From Liolophura sinensis (lineage: Eukaryota > Mollusca > Polyplacophora > Chitonida > Chitonidae), in the NCBI RefSeq assembly GCF_032854445.1, contig NC_088305.1:24153400-24217399 (forward strand): a DNA stretch of 64,000 nt, written 5' to 3'. The position numbers and the translations under genes are program-made. Each line of letters opens with the position of its first letter. Position 1 is the first letter of the stretch. Below, one piece after another: positions 53,556-64,000 of this stretch. The notes under the pieces were generated by a model. That model was not told the DNA's origin. It did not search any database and worked only from the letters and a program-made list of their open reading frames with translations.

Positions 53556-54640
53556 TTGAGAGCAGGAACGACAGTGTGATAGACGTGCAGCATAGAGAAT
53601 AAAACCAGAGCAGGACCGACAGTGTGATAGACGTGCAGCATGGAGAGTAAAACCCGAGCAGCGACGACAGTGTGACAGACGTTCAGCAGAAAAAGTAAAA
53701 CTAGAGCAGCGACGACAGTGTGAGAGACGTGCAGTGTAGACAGTAAAACCAGAGCAGTGACGACAGTGTGATAGACGTGCAGCATAGAGAGTAAAATCAG
53801 AAAAGCGACAACAGTGTAATACACGTACAGCATAGAGAGTAAAACCAGAGCAGTGACGACAGTGTGATAGACGTGCAGCATAGTGAGTAAAACCAGAAAA
53901 GCGACGACAGTGTAATACACGTACAACATAGAGAGTAAAACCAGAGCAGCGACGACAGTGTGATAGACGTACAGCACAGTGAGTAAAACCAGAGCAGCGA
54001 CGTCAGTGTAATACACGTACAGCATAGAAAGTAAAACCAGAGCAGTGACGACAGTGTGATAGACGTACAGCATAGAGAGTAAAACCAGAGCAGCGACGAC
54101 AGTGTGAGAGACGTACAGCATAGTGAGTAAAACTAGAGCAGCGACGACAGTGTGAGAGACGTACAGCATAGAGAGTAAAACCAGAGCAGCGACGACAGTG
54201 GGATAGACGTACAGCAGAGAAAGTAAAACCAGAACAGCGACAACAGTGTGACAGACGTACATCATAGTGAGTAAAACTAGAGCAGCGACGACAGTGTGAT
54301 AGACGTGCAGCATGGAGAGTAAAACCAGAACAGCGTCGACAGTGTAATAGACGTACAGCATAGTGAGTAAAACCAGTGCAGCGACAACAGTGTGACAGAC
54401 GTGCATCATAGTGAGTAAAACTAGAGCAGCGACGACAGTGTGATAGACGTGCAGCATGGAGAGTAAAACCCGAGCAGCGACGACAGTGGGATAGACATAC
54501 AGCAGAGAAAGTAAAACCAGAACAGCGACAACAGTGTGACTGACGTGCAGCATAGACAGTAAAACCAGAACAGCGTCGACAGTGTAATAGACGTACAGCA
54601 TAGAGAGTAAAATCAGTGCAGCGACAACAGTGTGATATAG
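53556..54640. repeat. Minisatellite, 48-bp unit, about 22 copies
   Basis: The unit is GAGAGTAAAACCAGAGCAGC, GACGACAGTGTGATAGACGT, ACAGCATA. It abuts the 40-bp array with no spacer. Because 48 is divisible by 3, two minus-strand frames stay open (16-residue periods LYVYHTVVAALVLLSM and AVRLSHCRRCSGFTLY). I do not treat these as genes. Confidence 0.9.
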
Positions 54641-55805
54641 TTGACAAATGGTGAAACCTACTCAGTGAAGTCTGTCTTCCTCTCTGTTTACTTCACAGGC
54701 CTGTATCATCTATATTTATAGCAAGGCCTAAATACTTAGATTTGATGCAGAAATTTTGATTATTATTGTGCTGAAGAACGACTTTAATTCTTCATTTTGA
54801 GCATTGATATAGTCAGTTATAGAATAAAACCTGTACCACTTTATTAATATTTCGTCGCTTTTTGTTTTTTGATGCCATTTATCACATTGTTGTTTGACAC
54901 TTCGACCCGACATTTTTACTGTAAAGCACTCAAAAGATAAAGAAGGGGATTTTTTTTATAGCGATTTCACTGAACAGTGTACACACATAGCCTTAGCGGT
55001 GAAAACGCAAAAGTAACCTACATTTTTGTTTCATATGATTGATAATTACCTACCTCACGTGAAGCTCAGTAGCGGCGTGTAAGGTTTGATAAAAATGCGG
55101 TTCTAAACATGATGTGACAAAACGAAGACATAGTTCGTATCCCGTGACGCAGTGGGAAATGCACATATAAGCATCCTCGAACAGTTGGCTGAACACTTAG
55201 TCTGTAATCCAGTCAATCAATCCAGCCAGTTCTCATACACCAAACACATCGAATTAGATCACAGTGACGGAAAACATTGTGATACACGTACGTGTACCAT
55301 GTCCTATTATCGCCCGTCCTTTTTTTCCCACGCAGCTGTGTTTATTTCTTTAACCTCGGTTGTCTGTTTCAGTGTTTCTTACCTTAGACGTGGTTTTGTT
55401 TTGCCTCAGTGTTTTGTTTGTTTATTTGTTTGTTTTTGTTTTGTTTTTGGGGGTTTTTTTGTTGTTATTTTTGGTTTTGTTTAACCACAGTTTTCATTCC
55501 ATCGACAACTGAATTATAATAGCCTTTACAATAGCTATACATTCTCAATGAACCAGGCCTCCACTCTGTTGAAGATCAAGGGTTTCATTTGGCTATGAAT
55601 GCACATTTTCAAAACCATGGAAAAGTATCGCAAGCTTCTAGTCTACATAAATCCTCCATCCAATAATCCATAATCCATCCACCCAATCTTCAAATCACCC
55701 ATTCAACTATTAATCCACCCATCCTCCAATCACTCATCCATCCATCCATCCATCCATCCATTAAGCCGGTCCCCATGGCTCAGTCGCGCGTCGGGGGCGG
55801 TAACC
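54641..55805. other. Intergenic with (CATC)n microsatellite
   Basis: CATC/CATCCAAT-type repeats at about 55,660-55,760 lead into a SINE. T/G-rich stretch at 55,400-55,490. No gene. Confidence 0.5.
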
Positions 55806-56155
55806 GGCCCGGATAGCATAGTTGGTAGAACGTCCGCTTCAGGACTGGTAGATCCAGGATCAATCCTGGATCGAGTCACACCTAAGACTTTTAAAGAGGA
55901 AGTTGTAACTTCCTCGTTTGGCGTTCAGCATGAACGGGATAGTGCAACGACTGGTTGACCCGTATCGTATAAAGGCTCGGGCCAGCTTACTCGCCTTTGG
56001 TAAATCAGACAACTTGAAGCAGCGCTTGATAAAAGAACGGTGAAAATCCGTCCTTCAACAAGGAGGCACGTTACATGCACTCTAAAGACTCCTTCCTCGT
56101 CATATGACTGAAAAATTGCTAAGTACAACGTTAAACCCTAAGCATTCGCTCACTC
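55806..56155 (+). mobile_element. SINE family B copy, full length
   Basis: tRNA-like head GGCCCGGATAGCATAGTTGG with TAGAACG, B-box-like GATCCAGGATCAATCC, body GAGGAAGTTGTAACTTCCTC, tail ACGTTAAACCCTAAGCATTC. Best copy for defining family B. Confidence 0.85.
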
Positions 56156-57099
56156 CATCCATTCATCTATCCTCCATCAATAAGTGCATGTCTTCAGCCA
56201 CCCTTAATTCTTGATTCGCCAAACAATATAAGCATCTACCCATTCTCTCTGTTCCCTCTTTTACCCACAAATCGACCTACTGTATATGTCCTCTCATTTA
56301 TCCACCACCAAATCTTTCACTTGTATACCACCCCACAACATTTCAAAGACCTGAGTACACACATCTGGGAAAAGCATGTATGTGAGAGATATCACGGAGA
56401 CTCTATGCTATGAGCGGTCGAGACAACCGTGCCGGGGGGGGGGGGGAGTGGGGTCTTATCTTAATATTATCCTAACATAGCTTCTTGACAGAAGACAATG
56501 TTCTTTTTATGAAGTGATGTGTTATCTAATTACCTGTCTCGGTTGTGTCAGCCATATACTACTGCAGTCGGCACTAATTACCACTGTCCTCATATTCACC
56601 GTGACGTCATGCATGCCTCGACAAACGGGGCTCGTGTGAGGTTTGGTTTTGGTTCGAGCTTCCGGATTGAATGGAATGGAGTGTGTCTGCTTCTTTGTTT
56701 GACTGATTCGTCCAGTTAGGGATTTATTCACAATGGTTTGCTGGTTCAGCATCCATGATTTGCACAATTGTGAATTGTGAAAACAACGATTACTTTTTAA
56801 AGATATGAGTTATGAGTTAACTGAATAATTGACCCGACCTTTTGGCCATGTGCGTGTTTATATATGATCTCTACCATGAATATACAACATTGGAAGAAAT
56901 TGAAAGGCCTGAGGATTGATCATTTTGTGAATTTAGTAGTTGATTGATAGGCTAACTGATTGTTTGATTGATTGATTGATTGATTAAATTTTTTTTTCAA
57001 TGCAGTAAAAGTTTAGTGAAACTTCGTCTTGACACAGCTTCAGTACGTCTTCATTATCGAAAGCAAAGTGACGTCACGTTTTCTCTAGCTCTTTCACGA

Positions 57100-57272
57100 G
57101 TCCAGCTCATGCTGGCTTCCTCTCTGGCCGTAAGTGAGAAGGTCTGTCAGCAACATGCCGATGGTCGTGGGTTTTCCCCGGGCTCTGCCCGGTTTCCTCC
57201 CACCATAATGCTGGCCGCCGTCGTATAAGTGAAATATTCTTGAATACGGCGTAAAACACCAATCAAATATAT
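57100..57272 (+). mobile_element. SINE family A fragment, 5' truncated
   Basis: Starts at the B-box side (GAGTCCAGCTCATGCTGGCT); body and tail are near consensus. Confidence 0.8.
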
Positions 57273-59800
57273 AACTAAATAGCTCTCTCACGTCGAAGTT
57301 ATTTTCCGTATAATAGTCCAAGCAGTTGCTTATGATACATAAAAGTTGTGCACTTCACTGATGAAGGCCCAAGTGATAAAATATAATTTTCTCAGAACTT
57401 GGACATTTTGGCAGAATATTTCTTCCGCTGCTTAGCTGTTGAATATGGTAGTTAGACTATGTCATTTACAAAGAAGTCCAGCGACCCTGTTAAAATAACC
57501 TAGCTGCAAATGCACAACCTGATGCAGGTCTTAGCCTCCCGAGGGATTGTGCTGGTGATTTTTAAATGTTTACAAAAATCACAGTAGGATTGTTGTACAA
57601 CTAGATTCATGCTCAATTCTGAAAAAGATGGAAATAAATCTAAGGGCCACTGAGGCTGATCAAGGCATTCGACTGTCGCTGGATTTTATCCCTCAATTTT
57701 GTAGCGGTGGTTTTGAAGATGAAAGCAGTGCTGACCTAGTTATCACGGACGTCAGTGAAAGCACCTCGGCTTGAACACGGCGTGCCAATAATTTTATTGT
57801 ATTTTATAAAAGTAAACAGAAATAAAACATCCTTTGAATGCGATAACGGTGAAGGAGCAAAATTTAAATTCTTCAGCTGTAATAAATTCAGAGAAAAAGA
57901 ATTACCGGTATTTCATAAGATTTAATTCAATTTAAACGTTTTCCAGTGAGATGCCGTCTTCTTATTCCCATAAATATTCGACATCCCAATGAATTTTGCG
58001 CTGACTGATATTTGTTATTTAGAAACTGCTATCTAAACGGTAAAATGCACGACAAAGAATGTATTTGAAGAGATGAATGCCTGACATCATTTGTGATGGC
58101 GTCATTGAATATCACAAGGTTTGTAAATCAACTGATTTTACGCCTGTGGTGGCCCGTAAATGATACAGACCTGCCCCAGATCGATCGAACACTTTGTGAA
58201 ATGGCTTTTCGGCTACACGTAACTGGGTCGTTGTTAACGATTTCAAAATGATGTCTTATGCAGTAGTTCTTGTGATCATATGTCACTTATGGAGTGAATG
58301 GGTAAAGGCTACGTCACAGCTTATTAGGCCGCGCAATCTGATAGCAACGTGTTTGACTGGATGAAATTCTCAAGATGGCCGCCTCGATTCACGCCAGCCA
58401 TTTGTGCAGTATTGTCAATTTGTTCTTCATGTTATTCCGTGAATCCCATTAAAGTAATAGAGTATAATATTTTTTAGAAAACTTGAGTATCCAGCTTTCG
58501 ATTGAAATATAGGCTACTTTAGCCAGTTGCTGTCTTGTCCTGTAAAATGCGATATCAACCACCAAGTCCATAGGCCTAAATAATAATTTCAAATCGCACT
58601 ATTTAGCGTTATATGTAATATACATCATAGAGTGTGTAAGTATTTATATGATAAGAAAACAAGCGTCTATAGTGCAGTGAAAGTCCATGTCCTGAACTGA
58701 CAAGAGCCTCTTGTCTGCTGAATATGGTTAGCGTAAGTCTACGGTAAAGAGATATGCATTAATCATAGAGCACGCCGTCAGCGGTGCCTGTGCGTAGATA
58801 CTGTCTGTGTACGGTAATTGTATTACGCTAGGGGGACATAAAGCAGGGTGTTGTCATGAAACCAAAGTCTACAAATAGGACTGAAGTGACGTTACCTCCA
58901 GGCAGGCAATTAAACCAAAACCAGGTCATGCTTTGGGCAAGACGGGTTACCTTTTTCTGATTGGTCCAAGGACAAAAAAAATAAACACCAGTGTAAACTC
59001 TTTATCAACGTAGCTTGATGACATCTAGAATTTATGCGCCGTGAACTGATACACAAACTGACGGAGTTGCATGTTCTCTGTGATCAGGGATTATTCTGAT
59101 AATGTCATTGTACCTTGACGATACAGGTACGGATGTTAAATAAGCATATTAATCGACACGACCCGGTTTGGTAACTGCATATCTTTGCGCTTATCAGAGA
59201 CAATGCCTAAAGCCATATTTACACTTATCAGCATATCATTATAGAGTCACAAGAATATTGCCCTGGACAGAAGACATAGCATGCAGGTGCGTGGAAACAT
59301 CCTTATCTCATCGTATGGTCTCAACCTGTGAACTACCCAATGTTTCCGTCATATCAACAGCATGAAAAAAAAAAAAAAAAAAAAAAAAACGAACATGAGC
59401 GTATAACAACAAATATGAGTAATATAGCGTCTAGCCAATAAGAAATGTGTATACATGAACGTTCATACAGTTTTCCCTTAGGTCGTGAGTAATTCTCAGT
59501 AAAAATAATAAGTTCCAGATGAGCTCGAGTGAAGATTTACGCTCAAAAAAATAATCCGTGGATTTTAACATAGGTCTAGCAGTTATTCTTTAATGCAGCA
59601 GAGTATCCATTTATTCATAGCACATATACTGGATTACTTCGATAAAAAGATTGTATCATACTCTCGTATAATGTTGTAATAACAGAACATATTCGAGCAT
59701 CACACAGACAACATGTACTTTTCTGCTATACACTTTTTTCCAAATCTGTAAATCTGTAATTTAGTTTATTATAATAATTATTATAATTATAACTATTAAT
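57273..59800. other. Long intergenic stretch without a recognisable gene
   Basis: No ORF with recognisable motifs; poly(A) of about 25 at 59,364-59,389 and a MITE relic at 59,678-59,715. Confidence 0.5.
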
Positions 59801-60048
59801 TTGGGTGGCCGAGGGAGTTAGCAGCCCAGCACGGCACAATGACCCAGGAGCCTCCCACCAACGCGGTCGCTGTGAGTTCGTCCAGCTAATTCTGGCTTCC
59901 TCTCCAGGCGTCCCTGGAAAGGGTGTGAGCAACCTATACGGATGATCGTGGGTTTCCCCCGGGCTCTGCATGGTTTTTTCCCACCATAATGTGAAAATAT
60001 TTGTGAAATATTCTTGAGTACGGCGTAAAACACTAATCAAAAAAAAAT
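59801..60048 (+). mobile_element. SINE family A copy, diverged
   Basis: Head GGGTGGCCGAGGGAGTTAGC; a deletion removes part of GCCGCCGTCGTATAAGTG. Tail CGGCGTAAAACACTAATCAA. Confidence 0.75.
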
Positions 60049-61659
60049 AGATAAGTATTAGTTTGGGATTCAGAACGTGAACCTGAACGTGAGCTTCAGC
60101 CACAGCTGTTGATGTGAAAATCAGTTCTATATGCTCAGCTGTGTTCTGTATAAACAGAAATTAACCGTGAGTGTTGTCCGTCATATGCTGACTTTCTTTT
60201 CTGGGTGATATATATCTCTTTGAACAAAAATCGTGGGGAACTCACTTAACTGAACAAAATGCACGTCCCAAGCGCAAAGGGGCATCTTGACATCCGATTA
60301 GGTGTTTCTTGCGAGTGCTAAAGAAAATCGACACCGTTGCTATGCTCTTATTATCAGCAATATATGGTACCATATATGAACTATACTCAGCGGTATTTAA
60401 TTAAATTCCTCTGTTATCTGGCCGTTTGCTTAGATGCCTGCTACGGGTATATAATAATAAAACACATCTCTCAATTTTCTATATAATAATAGCATAATTT
60501 TTTATAACATTGATTAAAGAGCTTATATTTATTGTTTGAACTATAATCCTTAAATTTCACACATTTAAATGAGTCGTCTTCCTGTGGCTGTTTGGTGGGA
60601 AGCTATAGTCTTATTTCCGGGCTTTATCGAAGATATATAATTATTCTTAATTAATGTCATCTGGTTGACAAAAAGTCTCACATAAATTACTAAGCCCTTT
60701 TTTTCTCTCTCTTTTTTGGCCTGCGGTGACTTCTGTTTGTGAGTCGTCAGCTAATCAAAAACAAGCATTTTGCTTCCATTCATTGACGTCACAGCTCTCC
60801 ACGCCTAGGTGATTTTGAGAAGCATTGTTAATTCTGTTAATTCTGATCTAACACGACTGCTTATCACAGCATGACACCAAGTATATGATATTACAACAAG
60901 AAAAGACAACACAAATCATCCCTGTTAGTCTACTGAGCATTCAGGTCTCCAAGCTTCATGTGCTCACGACATTTAAAAGTCTCTCCGCACTCGACATTGC
61001 GGTTAAATTGTTATGTCAACAACTTGCGCTGAATATACATGTATAGAAGCGTCATCATTTACATTGAGTTATCAGCATTTCCATTCCCTAGCGATCCGAA
61101 GACGACTGACAATGTTAGATTAAAATACTTTTTCGCTTTCCGATACATTACATTTTTTCTTTTACATTATAACAAAGGTTCTTTAACACAACTCACTGGA
61201 AACCGGGGAAACCGACGACTATCCTCAGGTTGCTGAAAGATCTTCACACATCAATGGAAGAAAGTTTGAAACAAAACAGCATTATATATGTATGGTTGCT
61301 GTCTGTCTTATGCATGCCTGGGTTGTAGGGAACCGGGGTGCACGGAATAAGCCACTGACCGTTGGCAAATAACTTATGAACTATTCACATATGACACACA
61401 AGTTTCCATTAACGGTATCCTGCATTTGGTATTCCAGTGAGGCAGCATGATATGTTTGTGCTTATAATGCCTTTTAATATTGTATATCCTGGTTGCAAAG
61501 AGACATACTCGTCACTCGTATTATATGATTGATTGACCGGATACGTGAAACTTCTGGTGTTATTCCCTAGCTCCGTTTGGGGGAAGAATCCGTATTGAGG
61601 CGATACACTGGTCGTGAGTTCCCACACAGCAAGCTCATAAATGACGTAATTTGTGCAAA
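60049..61659. other. Intergenic, nothing identified
   Basis: AT-rich; short ORFs only; no repeats recognised apart from AT runs. Confidence 0.45.
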
Positions 61660-61857
61660 TTTTAACAGACAGTTTCTTGTCTGAGTGATGCCAGACTATA
61701 TTCTGTTATTATAACACAGTACTGTGTCATATTCAACATAATATCTTGTTAGTCTAATAGAATAGGTCTAATATAATAGGTGTGTTGAATTAATAGAACA
61801 TGTCTGTGATATGTAACAGAATAATTCTAGCATCACTCAGACAACAGACTGTTAAAA
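61660..61857. mobile_element. MITE-like element with long imperfect terminal inverted repeats
   Basis: The left end TTTAACAGACAGTTTCTTGT followed by CTGAGTGATGCCAG pairs with the right end, read inward as TTTAACAGTCTGTTGTCTGA then GTGATGCTAG. TIRs are about 45 bp and the whole element is about 200 bp, with no coding capacity. A piece of the same right end occurs at 59,678-59,715 (AACAGAACATATTCGAGCAT, then CACACAGACAACATG). Confidence 0.55.
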
Positions 61858-62204
61858 CAAACAGATTATTATTTTTCAGTGAAGTGAAATATATAAAAGA
61901 TCTATGTCCTTAGAATATTAATAAAAGAAAAGAATAGGTATTAAAACAACAATTGTTTACCATATTTGAAACGGAGTTCGATCATTCTGTATACACTTGT
62001 TAGATAATAGGTCTTCCCGATCACGTGCCCATTAGCAAAAATTTCGTCCAAAAAAAAATAGATTACATGGATTTTGAACCAGTCAGAAAGGTTTCTATTG
62101 ATTAAAAACGTGTTAAAATCTGACACGTCACTTCAGGGATAAGGTTTCAGATTTTATCAAATAAGCTGTCAACGTCATTCACTATCCTTTTAATACTGAT
62201 CGAA

Positions 62205-62390
62205 CTTGGTCAGCTGGGGGTTTTGTCCGCTGTTTCTTTTTTTTTTCTTTTTTTTTGTCCGAGGGTGTTTTTGTTAGCGGGGGTGTTTGTTTGCCGATTT
62301 TTTTTTTTTTTTTTTTTTTTGTCCGCAGGGGTTTTAGTCTGCGGGGGTTTTGTTCGGCGGGGATTTTGTCCAGCAGGGCTTGTGTCTGCC
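62205..62390. repeat. G/T-rich tandem repeat of TTTTGTCCGCGGGGG-like units
   Basis: Repeated (T)nGTCCG(C/A)GGGG(G/T)T units of about 15-30 bp with long T tracts. Polypurine on the minus strand. Confidence 0.6.
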
Positions 62391-62947
62391 CCGTACACGT
62401 ACATATCAGCGTATATTCAGACAACAGTGAACTAATTCAACTCTCTGCAGCAGTCGCGAATACATATCGAGCTTACCTAACCCGTCATACTTTTGGCATT
62501 CTATTGTACTATAAGATTACAATGGTTGTAGAGCTGTAACCGTTGTAACACCTGCTATATCGATATGTGTTGTGGTGGATATAGGAGAAACAGAATTTTA
62601 TCCACTCATCCACTCTTTCAAAACGACTGTGTATGAGTAGCGCACAATATAAACTTCCTTTAAATATGTTCATTGAGTGACGACGGATTGCATAATTAAC
62701 GTATTAATCCGTTCCTAATATAAGCAATTAATCTTTAACAAAGAACGGATTAAATTAATGTCTTAGATCAACCGAAATGAATTCCCTTATAACTCGCGGA
62801 ACGATTTAACGGAAGACTTTTTGCGGTATATACAGAATGTCGGCTGGACGAGTTATTATATCATTCTTTTTATTTCTCATACCCTATGTACAGCTATGTA
62901 TATATACAGAAGGCATGACACATCTACTTGTAGGTTAAAGAATACAT

Positions 62948-63166
62948 ACGTGGCTTTGTTGGTTAGCACGCCAGCGCAGCGTAATGACCTAGAAGCCTCT
63001 CGCTAATGCGCTGTGAGTTCAAGCCCAGCTGGCTTCCTCTCCGGCCGTGCTTGAGAAGGTCTTTCAGCAACCTGGGGATGGTCGTGGGTTTCCCCCGGGC
63101 TCTGCCCGGTTTCCTCCCACCATAATGCTGGCCACTGTCTTATAAGTGAAATATTCTTGAAATATT
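62948..63166 (+). mobile_element. SINE family A copy, 3' truncated
   Basis: Head TTTGTTGGTTAGCACGCCAG; body complete; the ACGGCGTAAAACACC tail is replaced by a second AATATTC repeat. Confidence 0.75.
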
Positions 63167-63628
63167 CAGGGTACTTAATCATTCAGACTGATCGCTGGGC
63201 GTTATGAAAATTGTAGTTTAAAGCCATCTTTACACCATCAAAAGAAAGCCTAAAAGCAGTTTCTGTACTTTTATGTTATAGACCACATCATATATTACAC
63301 GTTAATCAAAAATAACCAAATGTTTCATGACTATTAACATCTAGCTTATGCCCTTAACACTGATTTCAACCTGAAACACAAACCCAATAAATAACCCTGA
63401 CATATATATAGTAGGTCAATATCGTTATTTTATATACCAGCTACACATGAAAACTTGATCTGTTAAATTGACGGAGTAGGGAGCTACTTTGTTTTCTGAG
63501 TGATAGAAGAAAAGATTATGTCGTTGATATAGAGACTAGGACATATGATAAACCGCATTCATACACTCTAAAAACTGTAGTATGTTCAATTTAACATAAT
63601 ATAATGTGTCAGAGTGATATTATCATGG

Positions 63629-63630
<2 letters not shown>

Positions 63631-63659
<29 letters not shown>

Positions 63660-63895
63660 GATTGGTGTTTTACGCCGTACTCAAGAACATATCACTTATA
63701 CGACGGCGGTCAGTATATGGTAGGAGGAAACCGAGAAGAGCCCGGGGGAAATCCAAGACTATCCGCAGGTTGTGCCAGACCTTCCCACGTACGGCCGGAG
63801 AGGAAGCCAGCATGACCTGGACTTGAACTCACAACGACCGCATTCGTGAAAGGCTCCCGGGTTATTACGCTGCTCTAGCGCGCTAATCAACCATA
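63631..63895 (-). mobile_element. SINE family A copy
   Basis: Long (TTTA)n at the left, complete body, and head ending TTGATTAGCGCGCTAGAGCA. Confidence 0.8.
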
Positions 63896-64000
63896 ATGTT
63901 GGCCGTGAATGAGTGAACACGGCGTAACACTGCAATCAAATACATACGGTATATTGAACGCATTTATTTACCGTTAATCGTTGTTCTCAAAAACCGAGTC

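Noticed and set aside
53420-54601. 393-codon minus-strand ORF with 16-residue hydrophobic repeats
   Set aside because: It follows from a 48-bp minisatellite; another minus-strand frame is open too, and no promoter, signal or flanking unique coding sequence is seen.

Overview
The window looks like non-coding-rich genomic DNA of a lophotrochozoan animal, most likely a mollusc. Evidence: one intron-rich gene with GT-AG splice sites, AT-rich introns, and more than twenty copies of tRNA-headed SINEs. The commonest SINE ends in a conserved tail (ATAAGTGAAATATTCTTGAG, then an ACGGCGTAAAACACC-like box and (AAAT)n) that I associate with mollusc SINEs. Nothing here looks bacterial. The species cannot be named from the sequence alone.

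One gene dominates: a minus-strand gene from a TATA-type promoter near 45,910 down to a poly(A) signal near 15,195, about 30.7 kb. I reconstructed 43 exons by hand (one non-coding, 42 coding). Every junction is phase-compatible, and the coding exons sum to 4,404 nt (1,467 codons plus stop). The predicted product is a secreted cysteine-rich mosaic. It has a signal peptide, two eight-cysteine 'A' modules, one six-cysteine 'P' module (pacifastin-like / first half of a VWC domain), then 22 consecutive P modules each on its own 120-nt phase 1-1 exon. After these come one more P, two A, four P (the last with a Pro-rich linker), two A, and a Pro/Ala/Gly tail. The tandem part has a higher-order pattern of three live exons plus one dead relic exon. 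In 31,176-34,305 the pattern is repeated as near-identical blocks of about 1.27 kb, introns included.

Layout: 1-7,830 is tandem arrays (50/100-bp, 47-bp, 73-bp and ~10-bp units) mixed with SINEs. 7,830-15,170 is SINE-rich intergenic DNA with a 200-base gap at 13,149-13,348. 15,170-45,880 is the gene; its introns hold a degraded Tc1-like DD34E transposon (17,290-18,923), a 26-bp AT-rich array, SINEs, a 15-bp inverted CCAAT repeat, and a plus-strand CRICL/CxxC fragment. 45,880-64,000 has no convincing gene. It contains short arrays, a LINE 3' remnant (about 49,660-50,019), a 40-bp array abutting a 48-bp array (52,013-54,640), a MITE-like hairpin (61,660-61,857) and more SINEs.

Most statements on function are inference from cysteine spacing; no database search was possible.
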